Assembly (NCBI GenBank): GCA_903845065.1
Contig: CAIMWH010000378.1
Location: forward strand, 1-50,879
Direction of reading: 5' to 3'
Length of the DNA: 50,879 nt
Source: an uncultured Rhodospirillales bacterium
Lineage (GTDB): Bacteria; Pseudomonadota; Alphaproteobacteria; Acetobacterales; Acetobacteraceae
Numbering within the stretch: the first letter of the stretch is position 1; each line of letters opens with the position of its first letter. The notes under the pieces were generated by a model that saw only the letters and a program-made list of their open reading frames with translations, was not told where the DNA came from and searched no databases. Position numbers and translations under genes: made by a program. This document shows, piece by piece, positions 41,614 to 49,152 of this stretch.

Positions 41614-42935
41614 TCGGCGAGGAACTCCGGGATGGTCTCGTTGGCCCACAGGTCTTCGACGGTTTGCGCCTTGCGGATGGTGGTCCAGCGGTCGCCGTCG
41701 ACCATGGCGATCGCGGGCATCGGGCGGGCGTTGTAGGTGCTGCTCATCACCGCGCCGTAGGCCCCGGCATCGAGGATGGCGACGCGGGCGCCGGCAGGCA
41801 GGGCGGGGAGGGCGCGGTTGGTGGCGAAGGTGTCGCTCGATTCGCAGATCGGGCCGACGACGTCGATGCGGGAGGTGGCGCCGACGGCGTTGCCGGCGGC
41901 GAGGGGGACGATGCCGTGCCAGGCTTCGTACATGGCGGGGCGGATGAGATCGTTCATCGCGGCGTCGATCACCACGAAGCGGTCGTCGCCCTTCACCAGG
42001 ATGACGGAGGCGAGGAGGATGCCGGCGGGGCCGACGAGCCAGCGGCCGGGTTCGACCATGAGTTTCAGGCCCATGGCCCCGAAGGCGATGCGCATGGCGC
42101 CGGCGAGGGCGGCGGGGGAGGCGCCGGGTTCGTCCTGGTAGCCGATGCCGATGCCGCCGCCGCAATCCATCCGGGTAACGGTCTGGCCGGCGGCGCGCAG
42201 GGTGCGGATGAGTTCGGCGGCGCGGGCGAAGGCGGCGCGGTAGGGGGCGGTTGAGAGGATCTGGCTGCCGATGTGCAGCGCGATGCCGACCGGGGCGATG
42301 CCGGGCAGGGTGGCGGCGTGGGCGTAGAGTGCGGCCGCGTCATCGTAGGGGATGCCGAACTTGTTCTCGGCCTTGCCGGTGGTGATTTTGGCGTGGGTGC
42401 CGGCATCGACATCGGGGTTGATGCGCAGGGCAATGGAGGCCGTGCGGTTCATCGAGGTGGCGATTTGCGAGATCATCGCCAGTTCGGCCGGGCTTTCGAC
42501 GTTGATCTGGTGGATGCCCTCGCGCAAGGCGAGTTCGATCTCGCCCACGGTTTTGCCGACGCCGGAGAACACGATGTGGTCGGCCGCGATGCCGGCCTTG
42601 CGGGCGCGCATGAGTTCGCCGCCGCTCACCACGTCCGCCCCGGCTCCGCCCTGGGCGAAGACGCGCAGCACGGCGAGGTGGTCATTGGCTTTGACGGCGT
42701 AGTGGACATCGGCATCGAGGCCGGCGAGGGCGGATTTCAGCTCGGCGAGGCGGGCGCGCATGGTGCCGGCGCCGTAGACCCAGCAGGGGGTGCCGAGTTT
42801 GTCGGCGATGTGGGCGAGGGGGACGCCTTCGAGGACCAGGCCATCGAAGGCGTGCATGGAGAGGTGCGGTCGCGCGGCGACGAGGGCGGCGACGGAGGGT
42901 TCGTCGGAGGACGAGAGGGGAGCGGTGAGGGCCAT
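41610..42935 (-). CDS. lysA: Diaminopimelate decarboxylase
   Basis: A 441-residue PLP enzyme (fold III) that decarboxylates meso-diaminopimelate to lysine. The Schiff-base Lys is in DVHYAVKANDHLAVL. Other marks are GADVVSGGELMRARKAGI, MDCGGGIGIGYQDE, LMVEPGRWLVGPAG, and the CESSDTF motif that supplies the active-site Cys from the partner subunit. Length is normal. ATG 42935 gives an N-terminus of usual size, with MHAFDGLVLEGVPL about 27 residues in. Transcribed toward the coupled DUF4175 gene. Upstream lies a 305-base gap holding a long palindrome. Confidence 0.95.
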   Translation of the reverse strand: MALTAPLSSSDEPSVAALVAARPHLSMHAFDGLVLEGVPLAHIADKLGTPCWVYGAGTMRARLAELKSALAGLDADVHYAVKANDHLAVLRVFAQGGAGADVVSGGELMRARKAGIAADHIVFSGVGKTVGEIELALREGIHQINVESPAELAMISQIATSMNRTASIALRINPDVDAGTHAKITTGKAENKFGIPYDDAAALYAHAATLPGIAPVGIALHIGSQILSTAPYRAAFARAAELIRTLRAAGQTVTRMDCGGGIGIGYQDEPGASPAALAGAMRIAFGAMGLKLMVEPGRWLVGPAGILLASVILVKGDDRFVVIDAAMNDLIRPAMYEAWHGIVPLAAGNAVGATSRIDVVGPICESSDTFATNRALPALPAGARVAILDAGAYGAVMSSTYNARPMPAIAMVDGDRWTTIRKAQTVEDLWANETIPEFLAE

Positions 42936-43240
42936 GGGGGCAGATTACCGGTGGGGGTGGGCGGGCGCCAGTATTTCCGTGGGCATGGCGGGGGCAATCG
43001 GGTGAAGCCGGCGCAGATCCAGGCAAGGCAGTGGTTTGACCACCCGCTGCGCTTGAGACAGTGAGATAGGGAGAAGGGAGGTGGATTTGGGCTTCGCCGA
43101 CAGTGGAAATACCTCACTCCCTTCACTTCTCCCCGTCTCACTGTCTCAAGCGCAGCGGGTGGTGAAAATCCTGGCTTGCTGCGCTGACCCGAGCGGCCTT
43201 CACCCGATTTCCCTGTGAGGATGGCGCCCGCCGGTTGGGG
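42936..43240 (-). other. Intergenic region between lysA and the TauD-family gene
   Basis: A 305-base gap. Most of it is a long imperfect palindrome, described separately. Outside the palindrome I see only about 60 bases before lysA, which must contain its ribosome site, and about 30 bases after the dioxygenase stop. No convincing gene or promoter is visible. Confidence 0.6.
42996..43209. repeat. Long imperfect palindrome, possible MITE-like or intergenic repeat element
   Basis: A perfect 28-bp inverted repeat (43039-43066 with 43136-43163) is flanked by further imperfect pairing out to AATCGGGTGAAG (42996-43007), whose reverse complement is at 43198-43209. The total span is 214 bases. The inner arms continue with related purine-rich and pyrimidine-rich tracts. 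It carries no gene. It could be a non-autonomous mobile element, an intergenic repeat family, or a large RNA hairpin that acts between the dioxygenase and lysA. No second copy is visible in this window. Confidence 0.75.
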
Positions 43241-44083
43241 CTAGTGGAGGGCGACGCCTTCGACGGTGATGCGGTGCATCAGGCGGCGTTGGCCGTGATA
43301 GTCGTTGATGGCGAGGTGCCAGGTGCTGCGGTTGTCCCAGAAGGCGAGGGAGCCGGGGCGCCAGTTGAAGCGGCAGGAGAATTCCGGACGCATGGCGTGG
43401 CGGTAGAGGGTTTCGAGCAGGCCGCGGGATTCGTCGGCCGTCCAGCCCTCGAAATGGGTGGTGAAGCCGGGGTTGACGTAGAGGGCGCGGCGGCCGGTTT
43501 CGGGGTGGTGGATCACCACGGGGTGGACGGCGTCCTGGGTGGCGGCGTCGGGGTTGCCGAGCCGGCCGTCCTGGGATTCGGTGCGCTGGGCGGCCTTGCC
43601 GAAGACGTGGCGGCTGGAATGGACGGCGCGGAGGGTTTCGAGGGTGCGTTTCAGGCCGTCCGACAGGGCATCGTAGGCGGCGTACATGCTGGCGAAGACG
43701 GTGTCTCCGCCGTAATCCGGCACTTCGCGGGCGTAGAGCAGGGAGCCGAGGGCGGGGATCTGGTCGTAGCTGTGATCGGTGTGCCAGCCGCCGCCGATGT
43801 TGGTTTTCTGCTCCGGTTCCTTGCGGACCTCGGCGATTTGCGGCCAGCCGTCGACGGCGCGGAAGAAGCGGTTGATGTTGATTTTGCCGAAGCGTTCGGC
43901 GAGCGCGATGTGGTTGGCCTCGGAGAGCGCCTGGTCGCGGAAGAATACCACGCCCCATTGGCCGAGGGAGGCGCGGATGGCGGCGATGGTGGCGTCCGAC
44001 AGATCATGCGCGAGGTCCACATTGTGGAGTTCGGCCCCCACGGCGCCGGCGATGGGGCGGACCTCGATGGTGTTGCTGGTCAT
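43241..44083 (-). CDS. TauD/TfdA-family Fe(II)/2-oxoglutarate dioxygenase
   Basis: A 280-residue dioxygenase of the TauD/TfdA group, which hydroxylates taurine, sulfonates, aryloxy acids or related compounds. The iron-binding facial triad is visible as HTD in GGGWHTDHSYDQIP plus the distal His in FWDNRSTWHLAINDY or HR of RRLMHRITVEG. The 2-oxoglutarate-binding Arg should be in GQRRLMHR. EVRPIAGAVGAELHNVDL at the N-terminus is a family hallmark. Substrate unknown. ATG 44083 starts directly before the conserved domain; a longer upstream frame is proline-rich non-coding-like sequence. The next upstream gene ends 31 bases away. Confidence 0.9.
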   Translation of the reverse strand: MTSNTIEVRPIAGAVGAELHNVDLAHDLSDATIAAIRASLGQWGVVFFRDQALSEANHIALAERFGKININRFFRAVDGWPQIAEVRKEPEQKTNIGGGWHTDHSYDQIPALGSLLYAREVPDYGGDTVFASMYAAYDALSDGLKRTLETLRAVHSSRHVFGKAAQRTESQDGRLGNPDAATQDAVHPVVIHHPETGRRALYVNPGFTTHFEGWTADESRGLLETLYRHAMRPEFSCRFNWRPGSLAFWDNRSTWHLAINDYHGQRRLMHRITVEGVALH

Positions 44084-44114
44084 CGTGCGGCGGTTCCTTG
44101 TTGCGGGCGCTGGT

Positions 44115-45464
44115 TCAGTGGCGGGCGTAGGCGGCCATGGCGGGCACGAGGGGGGTGGCGCGGGGTTCGGCGCTGGCCGTGGCGCGGGCGCGGGCGAGCA
44201 GGAGTTCATCGACGGCGCGGCGCAGCACGGAGCACATGGTGAGCTGGACGTAGATGATCTCGAAGTAGGCCATGCTGAGGGCGGCGCCCGAGATGAGGAA
44301 GACGGTGATGCTTCGCTGGAACGCGATGGCGAGGTCGTACGCCCAGGCGTGTTCCGGGTCTCCCTTGGTGGCGACTTTGGTGCGGTGGATGTTCAGCATC
44401 CAGCTTGTCAGCAGCGCCAGGTAGAGGAACAGGCCGGAGAAGCCGAGGTCTCCAAGGACCTCGAAGTAGATGCTGTGGGCGGCGAGCACGCCGACGGGCG
44501 GTTCGGAGGGGATGAAGTCAAGGATGCCGAACTGGGGGCGGTAGATGTTGTAGACGCGGGCATCTTCCAGCGCCGAGAAGCCGCCGCCGGTGAGCGGGCG
44601 GTCGAGCGCCATGATGGTGTGCATTTTCCACGAGGCGACGCGGGACATGAAGGAGTCGTCGTTTTCGGCGGTCTTGATGGTGTCCATCCGCTGGACCCAT
44701 TTGTCGGGTGCGAGGGAGACCAGGGTGACGGCCATGACGATGACGACCAGGATGCCGAGGCCCTTCCGCTTGCTCTGCCAGATGAACATGATGGCGAGCA
44801 CGACGATGCCGATGAGGCCGCCGCGCGAGGCGGTGGCGATGACGCCGACGAAGCCGAGCACGCCGAGGAAGAGGAAGCCGAGGCCCACCAGCTTCGAGCG
44901 GGTGTACTGGAACAGGTAGAAGAAGAACGGCAGCACCATCAGCACGTTGAGGGCCAGGGAGTTGTTGTCGCCCATCACCGAGGAGGCCTGCACCTTATGG
45001 CTGCCGGCGCTGAGGATGTACTTGAAGCCCTCCAGGATGCCGTGCAGGCCGACGCTGAGGGTGAAGATGATGACCATGCAATGGATGGCCAGGCGGCTGC
45101 GGTTGGCGATGCGCATGAAGCAGGACAGCACGAAGATCTTGGACATGCGGTCCAGCAGGTCATAGGTGCGTTGAATGTCGGTCAGGCCGACGCCGAACGA
45201 GATGACGCTTTGCAGCAGCAGCAGGGTGTGGAAGGTGAAGGACCCGTCGGCGACGAATTTCTTCTTGGTGCGGTCCGCCACCATGGCGAGCACGGTGGCG
45301 CCGACGGCGATTTTGTTCAGCGGCAGGGTGGCGGCGAAACCGTAGAGGAAAGAACTGGGGGCGGCGAGTGCGGTCCAGACCCACAGCATGGTGCTCGTGT
45401 GCAGGTAGCGCATCGCATAGAAGAACATCGGCGCGAAAATCAGGACGAGGGCGATGTCGCGCAC
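44115..45464 (-). CDS. Exosortase-A-associated O-antigen-ligase-like (Wzy/WaaL family) protein
   Basis: A 449-residue polytopic membrane protein with about ten hydrophobic segments. The N-terminus MRDIALVLIFAPMFFYAMRY and FGFAATLPLNK-like stretch (SFLYGFAATLPLNKIAVGA) match the putative O-glycosylation ligases linked to exosortase A. A large periplasmic loop contains TASRGGLIGIVVLAIM before it, and DRPLTGGGFSALEDARVYN with SEPPVGVLAAHSIYFEVLGD, the HS-containing motif of O-antigen ligases. It should join or polymerise glycan units. No exosortase gene is in the window. Starts two bases after the small membrane protein gene. Confidence 0.82.
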   Translation of the reverse strand: MRDIALVLIFAPMFFYAMRYLHTSTMLWVWTALAAPSSFLYGFAATLPLNKIAVGATVLAMVADRTKKKFVADGSFTFHTLLLLQSVISFGVGLTDIQRTYDLLDRMSKIFVLSCFMRIANRSRLAIHCMVIIFTLSVGLHGILEGFKYILSAGSHKVQASSVMGDNNSLALNVLMVLPFFFYLFQYTRSKLVGLGFLFLGVLGFVGVIATASRGGLIGIVVLAIMFIWQSKRKGLGILVVIVMAVTLVSLAPDKWVQRMDTIKTAENDDSFMSRVASWKMHTIMALDRPLTGGGFSALEDARVYNIYRPQFGILDFIPSEPPVGVLAAHSIYFEVLGDLGFSGLFLYLALLTSWMLNIHRTKVATKGDPEHAWAYDLAIAFQRSITVFLISGAALSMAYFEIIYVQLTMCSVLRRAVDELLLARARATASAEPRATPLVPAMAAYARH

Positions 45465-45466
45465 GG

Positions 45467-45721
45467 CTAGCGGTCACCGTTCCAGCGGCCGGAGGGCTCC
45501 GGGCGGAAAGGGCCCTGGGGCGGCACGGTGCGCTCGCGGTTGGGCCGGGCGGGCAGTCCCGCGCGGGGTTCCTCGACGGTGGGGGGGGCGGGGCGGGCCG
45601 GTTCCTTGTAGGCGAGCAGGCCGGTGACCGGGACGCCGGGCTTGCGGCCGGACATGATGACGCACCAGACCATGACCGCCGCGCAGAGCAGGGTGATGGC
45701 GAGGTAGGCGGGGAATTCCAT
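45467..45721 (-). CDS. Small single-helix membrane protein, unknown
   Basis: An 84-residue protein with one N-terminal membrane segment (YLAITLLCAAVMVWCVIMSG) and a Pro/Arg/Glu-rich cytoplasmic or periplasmic tail. I do not recognise a family. Support for it being real: it starts at an ATG, ends two bases before the ligase start on the same strand, and its frame keeps an ordered hydrophobic-then-polar layout. It contains an 8-base C tract (45581-45588 read as G on the plus strand) within the proline codons. It may be an accessory subunit of the glycan ligase. Confidence 0.55.
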   Translation of the reverse strand: MEFPAYLAITLLCAAVMVWCVIMSGRKPGVPVTGLLAYKEPARPAPPTVEEPRAGLPARPNRERTVPPQGPFRPEPSGRWNGDR

Positions 45722-45805
45722 GTCGTGCTACCCGGCCGCCGAATGGGGCGGCGGCTGCGATGCAAGGGGAAGGTTCGATCCGGTCATCGGTTCGGTCCAT
45801 CACAA

Positions 45806-45833
45806 GGTGCCGGCGCGGCGCCCGGCCGGCGCC
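45806..45833 (-). terminator. Possible weak terminator after the GT39 gene
   Basis: GGTGCCGGC (45806-45814) can pair with GCCGGCGCC (45825-45833) with one G-U pair. On the minus strand it lies about 90 bases after the GT39 stop and is followed by TTGTG, a very short U stretch. It is the only structured element I see in this 202-base gap. Confidence 0.22.
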
Positions 45834-45923
45834 ACAACGCGGGGATGGTCTCAATAGCATGGCGGCGAGGCGGCCCGGAACCGCGATCTTGGGTCGGGCT
45901 GGCCGGACGGGGGCTGGCCGGCA

Positions 45924-47420
45924 TCAATTCACCCGGTACAGCGTCACCCCGGGATGGCCTGACGCGAGTATCCGGTCGGTCCATGCCGGCAGGGGGATGC
46001 CCAGCATGGCGAAGCCGCGCTGGACGAGGGTGGGCGGCGGCGGGATGCGGGCAATCAGGGTCCAGCCCGGGTGGCTCGGGGCGAGCGGGCGCATCAGGTT
46101 TTCCAACACGATATCCCCGGAGTGTGGCGGGGTTTCGGGCACCCGTGCGCTCGCGCCGTCCCATTGCAGCATCAGCATGGCGCGGCGGCGGGTTTCGGCA
46201 TCGGTGTGCAGGGTGGCGCCCTGGTGGGCCTGGCGGACCAGTTCCTGCTCGGCGAACATGAAGGAGTGGTTGTCCACCGATGATCCCACCAGGTTGGCCA
46301 CGATCATCAGCAGCGCGCCGGATGCGGCGAGGCGTTGGTGGCCGCCGCGCCAGAGGCGGGCAAGGGCGATGCCGGCGAGGGCCGAGCAGGCGATGGCCGG
46401 GGGCAGGAAATAGCGCGGGATCAGCACCAGCTTGGAGAACAGGTAACCGGCGATGAGGGACCATACCAGCGCGACCGTCGCCAGCATGATCACCTGGGTT
46501 CGGGTGGCCCGGGACAGGTCGGGCCGGCGCAGCAGCCATATCGTGAGCGGCACGCCGAGCAGGAAGATGACGCCGAAGTTGTGGTTGGCCAGCACCATGG
46601 TGATCGGATCGATCATGGGGTGCAGCAGCGGCACGCCGGCGCCCTGGTCCACCCAGCGATCGATCAGCAGATCGTGGTTGGAGGCGATGCCGAAGCGGTA
46701 GAGCGGGTTGCCGGTGGTGATCCAGTACAGCAGGGTTTCGGCCCCGAGCACGAGGGCGAAGCCGGCGGCGGTGATGAGATACCATAGCCGGTGCATGCCG
46801 AAGCCGCACAGGAACAGCAGGCCGACGGCGGCGACCGCGAAGGCCGCCGTTTCACGCGACAACAGGGCCAGGCCGGCGCAAATGCCGGCCAGCAGGAGGG
46901 CGGGCCAGCGCGGCGTGGCCTGCGTGTCCTGGCGCTGCATTTCGCGGTGCATCAGCATCAGCGCCAGCACGAGGTACATCGCCTCGATCGGGTCAACCAG
47001 CGCGGTGGTGGACAGGGTGACGAGCAGCGGGCCGGTGACCACGAGGGCGGTGGCGAGGGCGGCGGCGAGGAGGCCGCTCGTGCGCCCGACCCATACCGTC
47101 AGCATGGCGACGGTTGCCAGGGCGGCCAGCAGGGTGGGCAGCATCAGCACTGTCGGGCCGTTGCCGAACAGGCCGCGCGCCAATGCGAGGGGGAGTACCA
47201 GGGTGTGGCGCAGGGACCAATGGTCGGTGCCGATGAAGGGGAAGGCGCGGAGCCATTCGCCGGCATCGTACCAGTAGATGGTGTCGTCGGAGCCCCATGG
47301 GCCGGTGGCGAACAAAGCGAGTTGGATCAGGAAGGCCACGGCCGCGATGCCGATGATGGCGACCATCGACGTGCCATCAGCCGCGCGCACGCTGGGGGAG
47401 GCGTTTGCCGGGTCAGGCAT
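45924..47420 (-). CDS. GT39/ArnT-like polytopic glycosyltransferase
   Basis: A 498-residue membrane protein with about eleven hydrophobic segments, resembling the PMT/ArnT (GT-C) class that uses polyprenyl-phosphate sugar donors. The acidic motif in the first periplasmic loop is GPWGSDDTIYWYDAGEWLRA, and HWSLRHTLVLPLALARGLFG follows. LLSRETAAFAVAAVGLLFLC and YLFSKLVLIPRYFLPPAIAC are typical GT39 stretches. The C-terminal 120 residues are soluble. The GT2 gene upstream overlaps its start by eight bases, so the GT2 probably makes the polyprenyl-linked sugar this protein transfers. Acceptor unknown. Confidence 0.85.
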   Translation of the reverse strand: MPDPANASPSVRAADGTSMVAIIGIAAVAFLIQLALFATGPWGSDDTIYWYDAGEWLRAFPFIGTDHWSLRHTLVLPLALARGLFGNGPTVLMLPTLLAALATVAMLTVWVGRTSGLLAAALATALVVTGPLLVTLSTTALVDPIEAMYLVLALMLMHREMQRQDTQATPRWPALLLAGICAGLALLSRETAAFAVAAVGLLFLCGFGMHRLWYLITAAGFALVLGAETLLYWITTGNPLYRFGIASNHDLLIDRWVDQGAGVPLLHPMIDPITMVLANHNFGVIFLLGVPLTIWLLRRPDLSRATRTQVIMLATVALVWSLIAGYLFSKLVLIPRYFLPPAIACSALAGIALARLWRGGHQRLAASGALLMIVANLVGSSVDNHSFMFAEQELVRQAHQGATLHTDAETRRRAMLMLQWDGASARVPETPPHSGDIVLENLMRPLAPSHPGWTLIARIPPPPTLVQRGFAMLGIPLPAWTDRILASGHPGVTLYRVN

Positions 47421-48363
47421 CGGCCGCGTCGCGTCGGGGCACGGCGGGATTGGCGAGGTAGGCCAGGCGCTTCATCTCCTTGCGGCCGTGCGAGACGGAA
47501 TCGAGGATCAGGCCGGCGGAGAACACCAGGAACGAGAGCAGCGCCAGGCCGGTGGCGAGCAGGGCGGTGGGGAAGCGGGGCACCAGGCCGGTGGCGATGA
47601 ATTGCAGTACGACCGGGATGCCGAGGGCGAATGCTGTGACGAGCAGGATGGCGCCGATCACCGAGAAGAACGCCAGCGGGCGCTCCTCCTTCACCAGGAT
47701 CATGATGGTGCGCAGGATGCGGATGCCGTCGCGGATGGTGTTGAGCTTGGAGACCGAGCCGACCGGGCGGCTGCCGTAGCGGGTTTGGAGTTCACCGACG
47801 GGCATGCGCAGTTCGAGCGCGTGGACGGTGAATTCGGTCTCGGTTTCGAAGCCGGCCGCCATGGCGGGGAAGGATTTGACGAAGCGGCGGCTGAACACCC
47901 GGTAGCCGGACAGCATATCCGAGATGCGGTTGCCGAAGATCATCCGCACGACGCCGGTGAGCATCGCGTTGCCGAAGCGGTGGCCGGGGCGGTAGGCCTC
48001 GATTTCCTCGGAAATGCGCACGCCGGTGACCATGTCGAGGGTTTCGGCGGTCATCATGGCGATCATCGCCGGGGCCGCGGCGGCATTGTAGGTGCCGTCA
48101 CCATCGACCATGACGTAGATGTCGGCTTCGACATCGGAGAAGGCGCGGCGGACGACGTTGCCCTTGCCTTGCAGGGTTTCGCGCCGGACCTGGGCGCCGG
48201 CGGCTTGGGCGACGGCGATGGTGCGGTCACGCGAGTTGTTGTCGTAGACGTAGATTTCGGCGTGCGGCAGGGCGTCGCGGAATGCGGCCACAACGCCGCC
48301 GATGGTGGCTTCCTCGTTGTAGCACGGCACGATTACCGCCACGCGGAGGGTGGGCTCGCTCAT
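47413..48363 (-). CDS. GT2-family glycosyltransferase (dolichol-phosphate-sugar-synthase-like)
   Basis: A 316-residue enzyme with a GT-A domain (AVIVPCYNEEATIGGVVAAF, YVYDNNSRDRT, the DxD-type VMVDGDGTYNAAAAPAM, and DMLSGYRVFSRRF). Two C-terminal membrane helices follow (LAFFSVIGAILLVTAFALG and LLATGLALLSFLVFSAGLIL). This is the layout of enzymes that charge polyprenyl phosphate with a hexose. The start codon 48363 overlaps the methyltransferase stop (ATGA), and its stop overlaps the GT39 start. The three genes form one coupled unit for glycan modification. Confidence 0.9.
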   Translation of the reverse strand: MSEPTLRVAVIVPCYNEEATIGGVVAAFRDALPHAEIYVYDNNSRDRTIAVAQAAGAQVRRETLQGKGNVVRRAFSDVEADIYVMVDGDGTYNAAAAPAMIAMMTAETLDMVTGVRISEEIEAYRPGHRFGNAMLTGVVRMIFGNRISDMLSGYRVFSRRFVKSFPAMAAGFETETEFTVHALELRMPVGELQTRYGSRPVGSVSKLNTIRDGIRILRTIMILVKEERPLAFFSVIGAILLVTAFALGIPVVLQFIATGLVPRFPTALLATGLALLSFLVFSAGLILDSVSHGRKEMKRLAYLANPAVPRRDAADA

Positions 48364-49052
48364 CGGGCGGCTCCGCTGAAATGCAGGAAGATGTTCGAAC
48401 TGAAGGGGCCGAGGTTCACGCCGGTGAAGCCGATGCGTGCGGTTGCTCCGGCGGGGGTCAGCCGGCGCAGCAGGCCGCGGGTCATGAAGATGAGGTTGGC
48501 TTCGTCGGTCCATTCGCGGCGGTTGAGAATGGCGCAGGCGACGCGGAACGTCGGGTTCCACCAGTGCAGGAAGGGGATGGCGGTGTGGTGTTCCACCGGG
48601 AAATAGCGGTGCGGAACGGTGATGAAGACCTGGCGGGACACGCGGGCCATCTCGACGACGAAGCGGCGCTGGCGCTCGAAGCTGCCGACATGTTCGAGGA
48701 CGGCGTTGGAGGTGGCGATGTCGAAGCTGTGATCAGCGAAGGGGAGGGGGGTGTCGGGCTGGATCTGGTGGTAGGCGACCTGGGGGAAGGCGGCCTGGAA
48801 GGCGTCGGCGGTGCCGAGGCCGACGGCGGTGATACGGTCCGGGTGGGGGTAGGTGCGTTCGAGCACGTTGGCGGCATCGCCCACGACGTCCGAGATGCCG
48901 ATATCGAGGATGGTGTCGGTTTCGGCGGGGCGGGTGATGCGCAGGAAGTCGGCATAGATGGTGTCACGCGCGCGCGTGGCCAGGCGTTCAGCCAGCGAGC
49001 CCGGAGTGGCGACCTGGTAGTACTTGCCGTCGACTTCGGTTTTCTCGGTCAT
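48360..49052 (-). CDS. SAM-dependent methyltransferase (class I, type 11-like)
   Basis: A 230-residue methyltransferase. Motif I reads ILDIGISDVVGDAANVLERT, an altered form lacking the usual GxGxG. ITAVGLGTADAFQAAFP and LPFADHSFDIATSNAVLEHV are the later conserved motifs (the latter is the type 11 motif). VFITVPHRYFPVEHHT and PFLHWWNP are seen in methyltransferases of polysaccharide clusters. ATG 49052 starts MTEKTEVDGKYY; a longer frame begins at 49103. First gene of the methyltransferase-GT2-GT39 unit. Acceptor unknown, probably a sugar or lipid-linked intermediate. Confidence 0.82.
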   Translation of the reverse strand: MTEKTEVDGKYYQVATPGSLAERLATRARDTIYADFLRITRPAETDTILDIGISDVVGDAANVLERTYPHPDRITAVGLGTADAFQAAFPQVAYHQIQPDTPLPFADHSFDIATSNAVLEHVGSFERQRRFVVEMARVSRQVFITVPHRYFPVEHHTAIPFLHWWNPTFRVACAILNRREWTDEANLIFMTRGLLRRLTPAGATARIGFTGVNLGPFSSNIFLHFSGAAR

Positions 49053-49152
49053 GCTGGGTCTGCTGTCGCTTGAGTATGGATCGGATGGGGATCGGGCCGT
49101 CACGGAAACAGCCTAGCTGAAATCGGCGGGGGCGCCAACGGGAACGGCGGCG

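Noticed and set aside
39133-41736. An 867-codon plus-strand frame opposite the DUF4175 gene.
   Set aside because: Its Gly/Ala/Val/Leu-rich product is the complement of a well-supported gene with a conserved C-terminus and coupling to lysA; it is a composition shadow.
43779-45470. A 563-codon plus-strand frame opposite the dioxygenase and ligase genes.
   Set aside because: The product is Asp/Glu/Gln/His-rich without recognisable domains, while the minus-strand frames show clear families.
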